Below, one piece after another: positions 6,715 to 8,580 of a stretch of DNA of 8,580 nucleotides. Under the pieces are notes generated by a model. That model did no database searches. It worked only from the letters and a program-made list of their open reading frames with translations, and was not told the origin of the DNA. Origin of the DNA: Cytophagales bacterium. GTDB taxonomy: Bacteria > Bacteroidota > Bacteroidia > Cytophagales > Cytophagaceae. The position numbers were made by a program, and so were the translations under genes. The DNA lies in the NCBI GenBank assembly GCA_025360235.1, contig JANYCO010000554.1, positions 1 through 8,580 on the forward strand, written 5' to 3'. Numbering within the stretch: the stretch's first letter is position 1; each line of letters starts with the position of its first letter.

Positions 6715-8580
6715 CTATTGTGTCTTAATCAACAAAAACTCTGTCCGTCTGTTAAAACTTCTTCCCACAGGATTATCGCTACCATCAAGATTTTGATTTG
6801 GGGCTATAGGTTTAGACTCCCCATACCCTTTATCTTCTAACCGATGTTTTGAAATACCTTTTTCAATTAAGTATTTAACTACATTGTCGGCTCTTTTCTG
6901 AGACAAATCCATATTATATTTATTCGACCCTTGATCATCCGTGTGAGAACCTATTACTAACCTATCGTTTGGATGGGACATAAGAAACGGAATTAAAATA
7001 GAATCCAGCGCCATCAAAGCCGGAGAATTTAATGTTATTTGATTGGTTTCATATTGGATATCTTTTAAAACAAAAGCTACTCCTTCAACTGGTTTCACTT
7101 CAATTATTTTTTCTTTTTCAATCTGCTTTAATACGAATTTTTTTTCCAGCACTTCTTCTGAAGACATGTCCCTGGTTTCCAAAACAAGTGTATCTTTTTC
7201 AAATCCCTCAACGTCCATTGAAAAAGAATATTTATGATTCTTATCTAAGACAAGCTTGTAATTACAGTCTGCCAAACGAACGGTATCAAAGCTTTCGATG
7301 TTTGTTTTAAGATCGAGCTTCTGAATTTTCAGTACTTTATCTTTACACGGAACCGTATCGTGGTGTATCACTGCTAAATCTAACAAACACTTAAACGGTT
7401 TATAGGGAAGAATTTCAAAGGCATAAATATCATCACAACACGTTTCATGAAAATAAGGAGTGCCGCCTGGCCGATTAGATACCAGCATTCCTTTTTTACC
7501 TTTCTCCTCCAATACAAATCCTAATTCATCCTGAGGTGAATTGATTGGAAATGCCAGGTTCTGAGGTTTCTTATATCTTCTTGTGCTATCCTTTTGCGTT
7601 TTATATACATCCAAGCCTCCTGCAGAAACGTGTCCGTTAGAACTGAAATACAAAGACTGTGAAGGAAAGTGAAAAAACGGAGTACATTCCGTTTCAGTAG
7701 TATTGATCAAAGATACGTTTACCGGCTTGTTCCATATTTTTTTTGAAGTATTATAACTTGTATACCAGATATCAAGCCCACCTTTACCTTCGGGTCTGTC
7801 GGAAACAAAATACAAATATTCTATTTTATTTATAACGGGCTTTTTGACAACAGCATTCGTTGGTTTTTTAGCTCCTCTTACAGGAGGTCTGTTTGTGGTT
7901 GGTTTCCTTGTTGTTTTAGAATTAGGAGCGGTAGTTACATTGCTTATTGTATCTACTACTATAGTTGGCTGAGTAGAAGTATAGCCACTAATATTTACAG
8001 GAGAAGGTAACATTACAGGATGCGACCATTTATTGTTTATTTTTTCTGTGTAATAAATTTTACAGGTCACCTGATGTCTTATTTCTTTAGAACATTTAGA
8101 AAAATAATACCTATTTGACAACGGAGAAAAAACAAAATTTCCCATTTCCATATTCGGATCATTAATGGCTTCAAACAACCCTTTTTCTACCCACTCTTCG
8201 TCTTCTTTTTTTGCAACATAAATCTGACGAACAGGAGGTCTTTCGTAATGCTCTTCTTTTATATCAAAATATTGTAACGTATCCATTCTTAATGAACCAA
8301 AAAGCATGGTCGTGCTATCGATCAAAAAAGGTGAAAATTCAGTATGCGGATGATTAACAGAATTTCCAATATTTACTATTGTGATATTATCTGAAAATTC
8401 TCTGTATACAATGCCGCTGTCACAACCTGCAATTTCTTTATTTAAAAGCGACTTGAAATTTCTGTCATTTATTCCCACTTCCTTTTTGAAGGTTTTCATA
8501 TTCTCCTGCGCCTCTTCATATCTTCCACACATCTTTTGCATTTGCGCCTGATAAAAAAGAGAGAAGGGATATTTAGCAGG
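6715..8580 (-). CDS. PorE-like envelope protein: TPR, PD40 beta-propeller, regulatory-like beta domain and OmpA peptidoglycan-binding domain (5' end cut by window edge)
   Basis: The frame stays open from the Met at 8541 to the right edge. The added residues (FYQAQ before MQKMCGRYEEAQ) complete a TPR helix pair, so the Met at 8541 is internal and the start, with any lipoprotein signal, lies outside. Numbering below is from that Met. After the TPR end (to about 35) comes a propeller of WD40-like PD40 blades (about 55-375), with YLYFVSDRPEGKGGLDIWY (242-260), LYFSSNGH...GGLDVY and LVSNRPGG...DDIYAF. A beta domain (about 382-472) resembling a carboxypeptidase-regulatory fold follows. Last is an OmpA C-terminal domain (about 486-605) with the diaminopimelate-binding pair D535 (HTDDQG) and R550 (LSQKRA), 15 residues apart as in Acinetobacter OmpA. 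This is the architecture of PorE, the Porphyromonas T9SS component that binds peptidoglycan. Bacteroidota carry several paralogues, so PorE itself is not proven. A basic insertion (203-236) interrupts the propeller. Confidence 0.9.
   Translation of the reverse strand, partial: PAKYPFSLFYQAQMQKMCGRYEEAQENMKTFKKEVGINDRNFKSLLNKEIAGCDSGIVYREFSDNITIVNIGNSVNHPHTEFSPFLIDSTTMLFGSLRMDTLQYFDIKEEHYERPPVRQIYVAKKEDEEWVEKGLFEAINDPNMEMGNFVFSPLSNRYYFSKCSKEIRHQVTCKIYYTEKINNKWSHPVMLPSPVNISGYTSTQPTIVVDTISNVTTAPNSKTTRKPTTNRPPVRGAKKPTNAVVKKPVINKIEYLYFVSDRPEGKGGLDIWYTSYNTSKKIWNKPVNVSLINTTETECTPFFHFPSQSLYFSSNGHVSAGGLDVYKTQKDSTRRYKKPQNLAFPINSPQDELGFVLEEKGKKGMLVSNRPGGTPYFHETCCDDIYAFEILPYKPFKCLLDLAVIHHDTVPCKDKVLKIQKLDLKTNIESFDTVRLADCNYKLVLDKNHKYSFSMDVEGFEKDTLVLETRDMSSEEVLEKKFVLKQIEKEKIIEVKPVEGVAFVLKDIQYETNQITLNSPALMALDSILIPFLMSHPNDRLVIGSHTDDQGSNKYNMDLSQKRADNVVKYLIEKGISKHRLEDKGYGESKPIAPNQNLDGSDNPVGRSFNRRTEFLLIKTQ

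Noticed and set aside
7032..7310. Plus-strand open frames within the OmpA-domain gene
   Set aside because: They are antisense, Phe/Leu/Ser-rich shadows of a Glu/Lys-rich coding region.
8539..8541. ATG at 8541 as the true start of the OmpA-domain gene
   Set aside because: The frame continues open to the edge, the upstream residues complete a TPR helix, and there is no signal sequence at this Met, so it is internal.

Overview
The window looks like a chromosomal segment of a free-living member of the Bacteroidota. The DNA is AT-rich. Two genes end in type IX secretion (T9SS) type A sorting domains. There is a TPR / PD40 propeller / OmpA protein of the PorE kind, and start codons lack clear Shine-Dalgarno sequences. 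I cannot place it below phylum. I see no mobile element, phage gene, RNA gene or CRISPR array.

Layout, left to right. (1) 1-2213 (+): the 3' part of a gene cut by the left edge. It joins an M1 zinc aminopeptidase to a C-terminal outer-membrane beta-barrel that carries Omp85-family signatures. (2) 2214-2379: a convergent gap with a strong intrinsic terminator for the next gene. (3) 2380-4788 (-): a secreted GH5 endoglucanase with Ig-like, CBM9-like and FN3-like domains and a T9SS sorting domain. (4) 4789-5268: a divergent, extremely AT-rich gap that must hold the promoters of both flanking genes. (5) 5269-6633 (+): a secreted protein of four PKD-like units, each bracketed by cysteines, with a T9SS sorting domain. 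(6) 6634-6714: a convergent gap with a bidirectional hairpin terminator. (7) 6715-8580 (-): a TPR / propeller / OmpA-domain envelope protein, cut by the right edge.

Every gene is oriented opposite to its neighbours, so nothing here forms an operon. The common theme is the cell surface: two T9SS cargo proteins (a cellulase and a probable adhesin or matrix protein), a peptidoglycan-anchored protein built like the T9SS component PorE, and an outer-membrane-embedded peptidase. Together they fit extracellular polymer breakdown and surface display. Any direct partnership among them is inference.

The most unusual item is the M1 peptidase fused to an Omp85-like barrel. Next come the basic Pro/Thr/Lys-rich insertion inside the propeller of the OmpA protein and the regular cysteine pairing of the PKD protein.
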